Source: Chimonanthus salicifolius (Eukaryota; Streptophyta; Magnoliopsida; Laurales; Calycanthaceae). Taken from it: a stretch of 64,000 nucleotides of DNA. A program made the translations under genes and the position numbers. Position 1 is the stretch's first letter. Each line of letters starts with the position of its first letter. The notes under the pieces are model-generated. The model worked only from the letters and a program-made list of their open reading frames with translations. It had not been told where the DNA came from and searched no databases. Where the stretch lies: contig CM023539.1 of NCBI GenBank assembly GCA_013350335.1, positions 24,173,043 to 24,237,042 of the forward strand, read 5' to 3'. Shown piece after piece: positions 46,965-59,104 of this stretch.

Positions 46965-48727
46965 TGATAGTGCCTCGGCTTGGCCAAGCCCCTATGTTTG
47001 TCAATTCCATGACTCGGAAAAAAGCACTTGCTAGAAGCTTGAAGACCCAAGATGATCAAGAGAAAAGATCATGTTCCACTAGATTGAAACTCATCATTGT
47101 GGCAATCACAAAACAAGTGAAATGGCCATAGATGACTATAGGTGGTAGCCACACCTTAGAGAGGACTATCCCTTGGCTTAGAAAAACAAATGGTTAAAAT
47201 GATATGAAGCCTAGTGAGGAAGGTTGACAGTGAATTGGATCCCAACTTGGAAATATGTATTTAGTTTCACTATCAGCTCGACCAATCTTATCTCACCGAC
47301 CCCTCGGTGCAGTCAGGATCGACCCATCGTGATCAAAGACTGTTGGCTTGAATGACATTAGGTTCTAGAACATTAAATGTCATTCTAGGTTTGCATCTAA
47401 TCGAGAGTCTCGTATGCACAGACCCCTCGAGGAAAGGTTGAAATGACCCCTCGTGGTCAACGACTTGTCGATCAAGATCTTGAGTTTTGAAACTCTGAAC
47501 TCACGTGGACTCTCGAAGAAACAGACATATGGGCAATCAAACACCGATCGAGAGTACTAGGACCGACCCCTTGCTGATGGGCAACACGTCGTTCTGGGGT
47601 AATAGGTTTCCAAAATGGAAACTACTATTAAGCATGTTTTGCACCAGAACGACCGGACCGACCTTTCAGTGCCATAAGTGTTGACCCATCGGCGACAACA
47701 ACATGTCGATTGGGAAATATTATTATCGTTGGAATTGCATTTAATACACAACAGTCGGAATTAACGGTAACATTTATAGTCACCGACCCCTCGGTGCGAC
47801 CGACCTGTCGGTATATTACCATTATTTCAACTAGTTGCCTTCGCTATATAAACCAATTCTTATGCAACCAGTTGGTATCCTTCGAACGGATCAGTTGGAC
47901 CCTCATCTTCACTAGTGAGCTTAAACAAGGGTCAACAGAAGGATTACTCTTTCGCTCGTGCTTATATAAGGGGAATCAAATACAACCAATCAAATGGTTT
48001 GAGTTGTGAGAGAGAGAGGAAGGATGAAAACTAATAAAGAGCCAATCTGAGGATTGATTTTGAAAGTGAGAATGAGAGAATGAAACCTTTGGTAAAACCA
48101 GTTTCCTTGACACCTTGGACTATGATTGCTAAACGACGACTACGAGGCGGAGAGTTGGCATACATGGGTGGGATTTTGAAGAAGCACACATCAGAAGAAA
48201 GAGCATCAAAGGCAAGTACTTCTTGGTTTTAATTTACTTCAAAACCTTTGTTCCGAACGTGGATTAAGGGGAGGTACCCTGGAACCACTATAAAAAATTC
48301 TCGAGCGTTGTCTTAGGCATAGAGGTGGTTGGAGCTCCTAGTCAAATGATAGGTGGAATTCTTATTTGACAGTGGTGGGTGAAATTCCAAACCGATTGAG
48401 TGAGGTGAAATTCTTACTCTAATTGTGAGGGTGTAAGTCCCCACTTAGTGGATTTTGGGTATAGCTCAAGATTGAGAGAGTCCTAACAGTGGATGTAGGT
48501 TCGCTAACCGAACCACTTTAAATTAGTCTTATGGTGTTTGATCTATGTGTGTTTGTATCTAGTATTTAAGTACTCTTCTTAACACACATCAGTTTGCATA
48601 TTGATTATCTCATTAAAATGGGATTGACCTATTCAAACCCACCCCCCCCCCCCTCCCCCCCTCCTCCCTCCGCTCTCCTCTCTCAAGTCAATATGATGTT
48701 CTAACACATTGAAAATGGGAACTTTCA
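46965..48727 (+). mobile_element. Ty1/copia 5' LTR (copy D, 1.76 kb)
   Basis: Begins TGATAGTGCCTCGG and ends GGAACTTTCA, followed two bases later by the PBS. TATA (GCTATATAAACC) is near 47848. A C-run occupies about 48641-48662. It pairs with LTR E at 52296 as the two ends of one element: same orientation, PBS after D and polypurine tract before E. It interrupts Athila RT. Confidence 0.87.
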
Positions 48728-48729
48728 AT

Positions 48730-48741
48730 TAGTATCAGAGC
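48730..48741 (+). other. Primer-binding site of the copia element
   Basis: TAGTATCAGAGC, one base from the methionine-tRNA-complementary TGGTATCAGAGC, two bases after the LTR end. Confidence 0.82.
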
Positions 48742-50327
48742 AACCTGCTCTTGAGAAAGGATCTAACCATCCGAATTGATCCGTGCTATAATAATGGCCA
48801 CAAGAGAAAGTCATGATATTTCCAAAACTCTGTTTTGATGAAAAATGGAATGAAGAAGTATAAAATGTTTTCATCATAAAAACATAGTTGGAAATAGGTG
48901 AATGGAAAGTGGTTCGTGCCTATAGAAGAGGTATTGGATAACCTTCTAGTCCATGATCACTCAGCCAAAAGACCAAAACTGCTGGGACTTGTAATGAATT
49001 AGCTATGCATGTGCACCAAACATATGTGGCATTCATCAGTGTTGTTTCATGATATGCTGTCAAAATATTTAAATAACATGAAACAGCAAAAGTGGCTAGA
49101 AGAATCCACTGAAAAATCACATTTTCTAGCCCAATGGATAACATCACCTATCAATAAATTTGTGTGCTAAAAATATATGTGATTGGTTAAATTTATCCAT
49201 TGAAAAAGTCCAAGTTATATCCTCAAAGAGAAAAAGATGATGGAGTTAAGTAACCTTCAAGTGTCTTTTAAAGGCCTTATACCGATGATTTGAAGACCAA
49301 CATCATGGTGCAAAATCTGGAATATGATTTAGAAGATCGAATGGGATGGCACCTAAAATTAAAACCAGATTTAAAGAAAAGTCAACACTGGATTGTGAAC
49401 TTAGATTCCAAGTCTCACAATGATCGTGTTCAAATGTGTAAAGGAATTCACATTTGAAGCAGGTTTTGGAGTCACCTTGTATCTTGTTTTCAATCAATGT
49501 CTTGTTTGATTGTTGGATTGATCTTATGCAAGATACTTGTTTATACATGCAGGTTTGCACTCTAGTATTGGATTATACATATCTTATTTCATTTCATATG
49601 TCATGTGATTTGTGTCTATTTAGGAAATCAATGTAATGTGTGTATTACCTCATGTATAGGGCATGTATGTGATTAAAACTGGTTTAATACACATACACAG
49701 TGTCGTTTCATTCCAAAGTTCTAACACTTGCAAATCCTTTGTGGAATGAAACATGCTCTATGTTGATTAAATGGATACTTTGTTTTGGTATGACCTACCA
49801 AAGGTAATGATCCAATAATCCATTTAAGTACCTACTCCTTACAATAAATTAGAACTGTCTTGAAAGAATGGTAAGAGCTATTTATCATGTTCTGGGTAAT
49901 AACATGATAATAGGAATAAGAGCTGTGTGTGAAGGGTCATACCTCATTCTTATATGCTTGATCAATACTCAAATTAGGAAATGAATGTATGACTAATGTG
50001 CTTTGAGTTTCATTCCATTGTACATCAATCTGTAAATTATGTGGAATGAATTATGTTCATATATGTCTTGCCTTGCTAAAGCCTGGAAATGCCGCATCTT
50101 ATGACATCACACACTTGGACAATATACTTAACTTGGTGAATTAAATTTGTCCAAGAATCTTGGATTGATTTGGAACCGGAAAAGAGATCCGTAATCCATG
50201 GTTCGTGCCTACTTTCAGATGGGTGAATCGAATCTTCAAATGACACAGATACGGTATGAATGTATGTATCATCACTGGCATTAAAAGGTGTATAAGAAAA
50301 GCTTTATGAACTATGAACATCACGAGT

Positions 50328-50346
50328 ACACACACACACACACACA
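50328..50346. repeat. (AC)n microsatellite
   Basis: About nine AC units inside the copia interior. Confidence 0.9.
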
Positions 50347-50784
50347 TTCCCAGTCTTCCTTCATTTTAAAACCCAGATCAAAGGATAGACTAGTCTGAGG
50401 AACAGACAAGTCGGTACTGTTGGATTTCAGAACACTGTCTGAAAGGGGGGAAAATCGCTAAGGAAGACAAGTCGGTAGATATTGACATGTTGACACAGAC
50501 AGGTCATTGGTCAAGACCGGTCGGTGAATCAGAAAGAGTAAGCTAAAAGGTTTCTTTTTGCAAAAATGACGTAACATTTCGAAATCGTCGTTTCTCTTCC
50601 CGTTGAGCTCTAGTGATTTCCTCTTCTCCTCCCGTGACCTAGATCAATTGTCAGGACCTCCCGGAGCTAAATCTCGCCTGAAAATCATAGGGTTTTTACT
50701 TCTCTCACCTCCAGAAGTAAGAGTATCATGGCATTTTTGAGATTTGGTGCTCAGATCAGCCTTGTAAGCTCTCCCCTAGCAACC

Positions 50785-51190
50785 ATGTCGAAAAAAGAGA
50801 CAACCAAATGTTAGTCTTCGACCATCCAAAAAATTCCTGAGTCCCACCCCCATTTCCTCAGGAGATCACCTAGGTTTGCACAAGATGTTCCCGAATCCAG
50901 TGTTACCAACTCTGCTCAAGAGAATCCCTCGCTGAATGACCCCTACCTCAAATATTGTACCAAACCACAGAGTTGAAGAAAATGTGATAATAATCGAGGA
51001 TCTCAAACAGGAAGTAGAACATATGTCTAAGGTATATTTGAGAGAGTTTCAATCTCCGCGACAAAGGAATATCACTCTTGATGAAAGATTCTCATCGCTT
51101 GAAAGGAGGATAGATGATCTTGAAGAATAGATACACGAGATCAAGGTGGTTGTCGAGAAACTCCACGGCAAGGAGATTGTTCGTAAATTT
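50785..51190 (+). pseudogene. Third ORF of the copia element (coiled-coil-like), broken
   Basis: A start MSKKETTK at 50785 meets a stop after eight codons. A shifted frame from 50936 reads about 64 residues rich in Glu, Arg and Leu (VEENVIIIEDLKQEVEHM, LDERFSSLERRIDDLEE) with heptad-like spacing of hydrophobics, then a stop and further readable codons (IHEIKVVVEKLHGKE). SIRE/Maximus-type copia elements often carry an extra ORF of uncertain role between pol and the 3' LTR, some with coiled coils. The position fits, but I cannot prove homology from sequence alone. Confidence 0.4.
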
Positions 51191-52281
51191 TATTGAACAT
51201 CTTCCTCAGATGAATCTGCTTAGGATAGTCTTTCCCCTCTTATTTTTTTTCTAACCATATGTACTGACTGGTTTATCAATGAAATGATATGGTTCAGTTT
51301 TTTTGTAAGTGCAAACTTGATGTGCTCTATCTCATGTCTATTTGATCACATGGATTTTGTAAAATAAACTAACATGCAGGTTGTTAAGGATCATAAGATC
51401 AGGCTGTGAAATTGTACACATCTTGTAGAATGGTGAAGCACAAAATATGTGCTAATTAGCATCTCTCACTGGTCATGACAGCTCAAGGAGGAAGATGATG
51501 CAAGCTTGCCAAAAAGCTTGGAGAGAAACACTTAGAGACAGCTAAGTTTAGCGGAGGACTGGGTTGAAAAAGCTAAGGGTGACATCTTGGAGAATTGGGG
51601 AGAAAACTCTAGGAAAGTTGGGACAATTGTTCCACTCATGGATGACAACAACAATGCTAAAATCTTAGTTTGTGCAAGGACAAACTAATCTTGATACATG
51701 AGAAGTGTACATTGAACCAAAAGGGAAAACCATGAGCCAGAGTAGAACCTAGTCAAGCACTAAATACGAAGAAGCATGGGGAACGCTTAAATCTCGAAGT
51801 CTGCCTACTAATTTTTGTCAATTGAATGACGAAATGGGGGAGAAATTAGTAGAAGCTAGAAGACATCACAGCCAATGGACATAAGGAAAATGTCTATGCT
51901 TTGTTGGAGTTTGGGAGATCAAACTCAAAGAAGATTGGGGTAGAAATCTTCTCAACACAGATAGCTTGGTTAAGCTATACGGGGAGTGTTGGTCACTAAG
52001 AAATCAGGGAGCATGGGGGAGCTTAAATACAAATCTTGTTTAGTCCATGAATGCATCTTTATGTTCTGGGACTACCCCCTCTAATGATTTTCTAATGTTA
52101 CTTGCCGATGTACTTGAACAGGAAAATGAAATGAAGCAAGCTGAACAAGAATATGCGAAGACCATAGTCCTGTTTTCCATTTGAATATGTACATGTAATC
52201 AACGTAATATTTTTGTTTTCAAATGTGTTGTAATAATGGTGGATTTGTAAATGGTTAGCTTCTAGATTTTGTCATGAAATT

Positions 52282-52295
52282 GACAAAGGGGAGAT
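52282..52295 (+). other. Polypurine tract of the copia element
   Basis: GACAAAGGGGAGAT directly before LTR E. Plus-strand DNA synthesis primes at this kind of tract. Its presence marks 52296 as the start of a 3' LTR. Confidence 0.8.
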
Positions 52296-54164
52296 TGTTA
52301 GTGCCTTGGCTTGGCCAAACCCTTATGCTTGTCAATTCCATGACTCGGAAAAAAGCAATTGCTGGAAGCTTGAAGGCCTGAGATGATTAAGAGAAAATAT
52401 CATGCTCCACCGGATTGAAGCTCATTGTTATGACAATCACAAAACAAGTAAAATGGCCATAGATGACTATAGGTGGTACCCACGCGTTAGAGATGAATAT
52501 CCCTAGGCATAGAAGAACAAATGGTTAAAATGATGTGAAGCCTAGTTAGGAAGGTTGACAGTGAATTGGATCCCAACTTCGAAATATGTATTTGGTTTCA
52601 CTATCAACTCGACTAGTCTTATCTCACCGACCCCTGGTGCAGTCAGGATCGACCCATCTTTGTCAAAGACTGGCCAGCCAGAATGACATTAGATTTTGAA
52701 AGATTAAACTGTCAATCTGGGTTTGCCTCTGATCGAGAGTCTCGTACTCACCGATCCCTTAGTGAAAGGCTGAAACGACCCCTTGTGGTCAACTACTCAT
52801 CGATCAAGATCTTGAGTTCTGAAACTCTGAACTCATGTGGACTCTCGAAGAAACAAACATATCGGTAACGAAAGACCGATCGAGAGTACCAGGACCGACC
52901 CCTCGGTAATGGACTACAAGTCGTTCTGGGTAACAGGTAAGTGGAAACTACTGGCAAGCATCGTATAGACCGACCTCTCGGTACCATAAGTGTCGACCCA
53001 TCGACCAGGAGAGAATATTACCATTGGGAGTGCACTTAATGCACAACGGTCGGAATTGTAACGCTAACATTTCTAGTCACCAACCCCTCAGTGAGACGGA
53101 CCTGTCGGTATATTACCGTTACTTCAACTAGTTTCCTTCGCTATATAAACCAATCCTTATACAACCAGTTTGTATCATTCGGACGGATCAGTTGGACCCT
53201 CATCTTCACCAGTGAGCTTAAACAAGGGCCAAAAGAAGGATCACTCTTTTTCTCGTAGTTACAGTAGGGGAATCAAATACAACCAATCAAATGGTTTGAG
53301 TTGCGAGAGAGAGAGGAAGGATGAAAACTCATAAAGAACCAATCTGAGGATTGAGTTTGAAAGTGAGAAGGAGAGAACCATAACTAGGAAACCTTTGGTA
53401 GAACCAGTTTCCTTGACACCTTGGACTATGTTTGCTAAACGATGGCTACGAGACTGAACTTCGGCAGACATGGGTGGGATCTCGAAGAAGCACACATCAA
53501 AAGAGAAAGCTTCAAAGGCAAGTGCTTCTTGGTTTTAATTTTCTTTAAAACCTTTGTTCCAAACATGGATTAAGCGGAGGTACCCTGAAACCACTATAAA
53601 AAAAATCTAGAGCGTTGTCTCTAGCACAGAGTTGGGTGGAACTCCTGGCCAAATGGATAGGTGGAATTCCTATTCGACAGTGGTGGATGAAATTCTCATC
53701 CGATTGAGTGAGGTGGAATTCATACTCTAATTGTGAGAGTGTAGGTCCCAACTTAGTGGATTTTGGGGATAGCTCAATGTTGAACGAGTCGTAACAATGG
53801 ATTTAAGCTGGCTAACCGAACCACTTTAAATTGGCCTTATGGTGTTTGATCTATGTGTGTTTGTATTTAGTATTTAAGTAATCTTCTTAACACACATCAC
53901 TTTACATATTGATTATCTCATTATACACATTGCGCACAAGCATTGATAATCAAAGTTTATGCAAAGGGTCATAATCTTAGTGTGATCGCTTAAAGAAAAT
54001 TATCACATAAAAGAAATCTCTTTATAAACATTCTGTTTTACCTTAAATATTTAAGAAATTTGTAAACACCATTAAAAACGGGATTGACCTATTCACCCCC
54101 CCCCCCCTTCCCCTCTCTCTACGGTCAATATGATGTTCTAGCACATTGAAAATGGGAACATTCA
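52296..54164 (+). mobile_element. Ty1/copia 3' LTR (copy E, 1.87 kb)
   Basis: Begins TGTTAGTGCCTTGG and ends GGGAACATTCA, matching LTR D along its length. It carries about 150 extra bases (about 53920-54070) that D lacks. TATA is near 53138 and the C-run at about 54096-54108. The right flank resumes Athila pol. Divergence from D is visible throughout, so the insertion is not recent. No clean target duplication was found, and about 25 codons of Athila RT seem to be missing at the junction. Confidence 0.85.
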
Positions 54165-55745
54165 CTCGTCTCTGTGGTTCTCTACATGTCTTGGAGTTTT
54201 CTTCCAAGTGAATTTTATTCATGACCAAAGAGGGGATAATTCCTTTGAGATCGGCAATGGACCATCCAATAGCTTCGCGGTGATCTCTTAAAATAGCCAG
54301 GAGTTTAGACTCCTACTCAGAAGTTGAATCGGAAACTATCATAACAAGCAAAATGTGTGATGGTCCAAGATAAGAATATTTAAGTGTCTTAGGGAGTGGC
54401 TTGAGCTCTAATTTTGGTGGTTTCTCGATAGAGGGGACCAAAACATATTGACTAAAGGGGAGTGGTTCAAATTTGGTAAGCCTTCGCGCATATGGAGATG
54501 CGTCAAACATATCGTTCACTTCTTGTTTACCATTTTCATTGAATTATGTGCTAAAAGTGGACAGAGTTATCTCAAATGGGTCATCACAAAGTAAGTGAGG
54601 GAAAGACTTCTGGACAGAACTATGGATCATATTAACCTCGTACGGATCATCTGTACAGAGAGGTTGTCGACATAGGCCAAATACATTGAGTTCTGTCCTC
54701 AGATCTGCGAACGACAACTTAAGCATACCATCTTGGCAGTTGATAACAGCTTTTGCGGGGGTGAAGAATGGTCTTCCAAAAATAATCAGAATATGCCCAC
54801 TTTTGTTCTGAACTGGCTATGTATCCTGCACCATAAAATCGACTAGAAAGTAGAATTTGTCTACTTTCACCAGAACGTCTTCTATCACACCCCTTAGAAT
54901 TTTCACAGAGTGGTCAACTAACTGTAGTGTGATAGGAGTGGGTTTCAGCTCTCTCAGCCCCAACTACTCATAAACAAAGTATGGCAGTAGGCTAACAGTA
55001 GCTCCTAGATCTAATAAGGCCCCTGTCAATTTCATATGTACCAATGGTGCATGCAATGGTTGGGCACCGAGGGACATTATGTTTAATTGGGAATGGTTGT
55101 TGCAGGAAAGCACTTTCATTTTCTGTGAGGAATTCCTTTGTTGGAACATCAGTTCTCCGTTTTGTTGTATAGAGGTCTTTGAGAAACTTGGCATATGAGG
55201 GTATCTGATTGATGGCATCAAGTAGAGAAATGTTGATATTGACATGTTTAAATACCTCTAGTGTATCACCATAAGGCACCCCTTGCTGGGTGATGAGCCT
55301 CTGAGGGTACGGGGCCCTAGGTACGTATGGTTTGCTTGCTTGGCATATGAGGGTATTTGATTGATGGCATCAAGTAGAGGAATGTTGATATTGACATGTT
55401 TAAATACCTCTAGTGTATCACCATAAGGCACCCCTTGCTTGGTGATGAGCCTCTGAGGGTACGGAGCCCTAGGTACGTATGGTTTTCTAGCAGATGGGTC
55501 TCGTATGATTTGGACTGGGGATGGACTTGGTGTGTCATCCTGATGCTTGGATTGACTAGTGGTCTGGTCTTCCAGTTGTCTAGGCATTTCTACTTTATTG
55601 TCTACCTGTCTCTCAGATCTCAAGGTAGTAATGGAGTTAGTGTCTTCTAGATTAGACGATGAAACCTCATTCTGGCCCTTGGGGTTTAGAATAGGCTGCT
55701 GGGGAAATCTCGATATAAATTGTGTGCCATTAGATTTATGTGTTT
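54165..55745 (-). pseudogene. Athila-type gag C-terminus, protease and RT N-terminus
   Basis: Minus strand from right to left: a gag C-terminal region (ITTLRSERQVDNKVEMPRQ), then YPQRL, FKHVNINIPLLDAINQIPSYAK and FLKDLYTTKRRTDVPTKEF. Protease follows with LLDLGATVSLLPYFVYE near 55000, and RT start AIGWSIADLKGIIPSLVMN then REPQRRVN at 54165. This order and wording are typical of Athila. A 152-bp tandem duplication breaks the frame, and other stops are present. RT continues at 46964 after the copia insertion. The gag N-terminus is missing: at about 55750 the sequence switches to an oppositely oriented Athila 3' region. Confidence 0.87.
55190..55485 (-). repeat. 152-bp tandem duplication inside Athila gag/protease
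   Basis: GGCATATGAGGGTAT begins at 55190 and again at 55342, and the copies run in parallel through GTACGTATGGTTT at about 55321 and 55473. 152 is not a multiple of three, so the duplication shifts the frame. The two copies differ at only a few positions, so it is younger than the general decay. Confidence 0.9.
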
Positions 55746-55777
55746 TTGGAAAGATTGTTATTTTTAGATGTTTTTAA

Positions 55778-58044
55778 ATTAGGCACCTCATGCATTCCAA
55801 GGTACGTTTGAACTCCGATTGTTCGTTTTCTAAAATATTTCTTCTGTTACACCTGGCCAATGTAGATTAGGGAACATTGAGAACAATGCTCAATTTAAGT
55901 TTGGGGGTACTGAGGTCATTTATCATCCATCTAAAAAAAATTTGGGAAGAGTAAGTTCATGATAACTGAGGCAACCCTTAAAAAAAAAACAGCATCCATC
56001 ATTTGTATTGTCATTGTGACCAGCAGACGTTAAAGAACTAGATAGGAGTCATGCACATAAATGGTCGAGTCTTTTCTCTTAGCATTGTGTCTGTCTAGAA
56101 CACAAGTTCCCCCATATTTGTGTATGAAAATCATTTCCTTAGCAATGAGGGTGAGGAAGCTGGAAATCCATGAGGAGCAACACAGACCTCTTTGTGGTCG
56201 AGCACTCTGGCTGCAAAGAGGCTAGGAATTTGTCACAAATGGGGGTGTGAGAATTGTAATGGAATAATATCTTATCAAGGAGTCCGTTGTGTAACAGCAG
56301 CAAAGTATAGACCTATAAGTGGAAATAAACATATTTATTTGGATTTAGTCAAAGGTAGAATAAGTCTGGAAAGATTGAGACTCCTTGGTGTCCAAAGAAC
56401 TATTGATTTTCTCTTAGGGGACTACAAACGTCTTGACAATCTGACGTTAAACGAGTCATAGTTTTCTTAGGCAGAGAGAAACAGATTTAATCTTTTAAGG
56501 GTAGAGCAAGCAAAGGTTGAGACTCCTTGGTCCTGAAAAGACTGTCAATCTATGTTTAAGAATAGCATGCGTCTTGATGATCTGACGTAAAAAGAGTCAC
56601 ATTTTTAGCATTAAGACATAAATAAAAATCTTAATATCATTTTTTATGGAAAGATTTCTATAGGATTTATGCTCGGAAATACCTGTACACAGCCATATTA
56701 AGATTAGTTTGAAAAAGAAAAATATTTATGAGTTGAGTGATCACTAGAGGAATACTAATGGAGACTTAAACCTAGTGAGCTTTAGAGCCATTCTATCCTT
56801 CTGAGGGTTATAAGTAATCTCGTGTTTCTTTGATAAGAGCATTGAGTCGTTGTGAGATCTCAGTATCCTTTGATTTGGTCATATTACTAAGAACGCCATC
56901 AAATTTGAGTTATTATGCTTGAAATTTTTACAAATTTATTTGAAACAATGAAATCATCGTATGAAGCTTAGGATAGGATATAGGCCATTTTTGGACAGTT
57001 TGAGCCTTCAAGCCCACATATTTTGGTCATTTCATCTTGATGTTCCCTAGTTGAGCCTCATATTGCCTAATTCTTGACTTGCCATATCTACCATACCCAA
57101 CTCCAGTTATGGAGTTTGAGCCTGGAAATTTATATCCATGACGTATTTTCATATGAGAAAAGGTTAGTGAAGAATTTGGGATGGAATTCACTAAAAAAAA
57201 ATTATAGTGAAAAAAAACATCTATACATCAAAAAGGGATGTTAAAGGAGAGAAGAAAAAAGAAGATCTGAAAAATAAAAAATAAATACTTTGATAAAAAA
57301 ATGAGAAAATTAGAGGAAAAATATCTTGCTCATATTATGAAGACCTCTAGCCTTTTCTTATCAAATTGTTAATTTTTAGAGTCCTTTATCCCTTCCAAGA
57401 TATGACCCGGTCCTAAGCCACATTTCGTCCTATTGATCCTAAGTCTAAACAACGTATTTCATATAGAGCACAGAGGAGGAAAAATAATGTTGTTTAACTC
57501 AACGTTCTTAGGAAAGTGACACCTATTCATGAGATCTTTTATTTTCTTTGATATGTGTCGTCTTTTCTTAAAACATATGTGAGATATTTTGATTTGAAAA
57601 TATAAACTCTGTTCACATATACCTTGAGAGAAAATAAACGCACACCTCTGAGCATTAGTCTTTCTGAGGGATATATCTAGTGAGGTTTGAAGTCGAAATG
57701 CATTGTCCAATGGTGGTTATTAAACTTGTGTATTTGGAAAAAAAAAAGATTGTCTTAATATTGGCTATCACATATAAGCCTTGTAAAATGAATTTTGGAG
57801 TTGTATGATATTTACATTTTTGTCTATGTGTTTTTGCTGAAAAATTCGATGTTTGTGGGTATCACCACTAGAAGCCCTCACGAGACTACAACTCGTCCAT
57901 TAGTGGTGAGCTAGGGGTTTAAAGGGTTGTTGCATACGCTAAATGCAATTGAGAGTACCAGCGGAAGTGATGTCGTTTAGGATTTTTTTAGAATTTTTAG
58001 GTAGGTTTGCTTGATGACTAGCAAAATCTAAGTTTGGAGGTATT
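55778..58044 (+). other. Athila-like 3' spacer, second copy in opposite orientation
   Basis: Aligns in reverse with 40158-42095 (for example GCACCTCATGCATTCCAAGG at 55781 against its complement near 41955). It includes AATTTAAGTTTGGGGGTACT at about 55890. It continues past the point where the left copy has a deletion, to AAGTTTGGAGGTATT just before the LTR at 58045. No pol precedes it on this strand: it abuts minus-strand gag. Confidence 0.65.
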
Positions 58045-59104
58045 TGATGAACACCATAAAATTACCATTTTACCCTTTAATATTGGATTAGTTAGTCTTT
58101 ATTTTATAAATATTAGATATGTTTAATGCTATTTTTGAGTTTTACAGTATATTTTGGAGAATACAAGAAATTGGAATGAAACTTGAAAAGGTGGGCCACA
58201 TTGTCAAAATTGGAAAGCTTGTAATTTTACCTCTTAATTTTAGGATTTATTGTAAATTGTTGTAATTCAAGCCCATTATGAGAATTTGAATTATGATAAT
58301 CATTTTTTAGATTTTAATTGTAAAGGTAGTAAAAATTTATAACTTACTAAATGGGCCCATTAATCTAGTCTCAAACCCAAGCTTCACAAGACAAAGCCCA
58401 TCAAAAAGTCAATGATTGAAGCTCAATAAAAGTTCAAGAAATGAAACAATTCAGAGAGTTATGAAGTCCACACAAAAAGCCCATGGCCAACTTTGAGTTC
58501 AATCCCACTTGATCTACATGTGTGGCCGATCCATGTATCATTGGAAAATTGATATAATTGGCTACAGATGCAAGTTTCCCCAAACCTCTGTCCATATTCA
58601 TGTATAAAACAACGAGCACTCCACATGTACCAAAGAGGATAGCTACAAATCTAATGGGGAATTGTGCCTAAAATATACGTGGAAGCATACAAGAGATGGA
58701 ATGGAGAGTTTTCTTGATACAAGGTCAAGAGAAGGTGGGTCATGAAACTGAAAAGTAGAGCAGCACTTATTTGCAACCCATTGAGAAAATAAACAAAGTG
58801 TCAAAGAGAGAATACAACAACGTGTAATCAGCCAGAGATAGGAGGCCGTGTACAAAGTTTTACTTTGGCAATTACAACAAGGTATTAGCAATAGGAGCAT
58901 TCAGATTTCTAATTAAAAAAAAAAAAAAGAAGTTGCAGCAAGGAGGCAGCAACTATTGTGAAACTGATTAAAAAGAAGAGAAATGCATGGTTGATTTTCA
59001 TTGAGAGAGACAACGACTTCAGGTAACAATTAGTGCTAGCAGCAGAGTTAGCAACATGGTCCAGTGATGTAGAAAGATTTGAATGGAGGCTAGAATGAAA
59101 ATAC

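Larger units (their letters stand above)
48742..52281 (+). mobile_element. Decayed, pol-less interior of the copia element
   Basis: Only about 3.5 kb lies between the LTRs, against roughly 6-8 kb in complete long-LTR copia elements. A gag-like start (ATG at 48794, MATRESHDISKTLF) is followed by stops within 15 codons and traces of gag to about 49440. No protease, integrase, RT or RNase H motif was found. From about 49440 the sequence looks like 3' non-pol sequence. It has a decayed coiled-coil ORF at 50785 and several GGGGGAG-type purine tracts near the 3' end. Confidence 0.65.
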
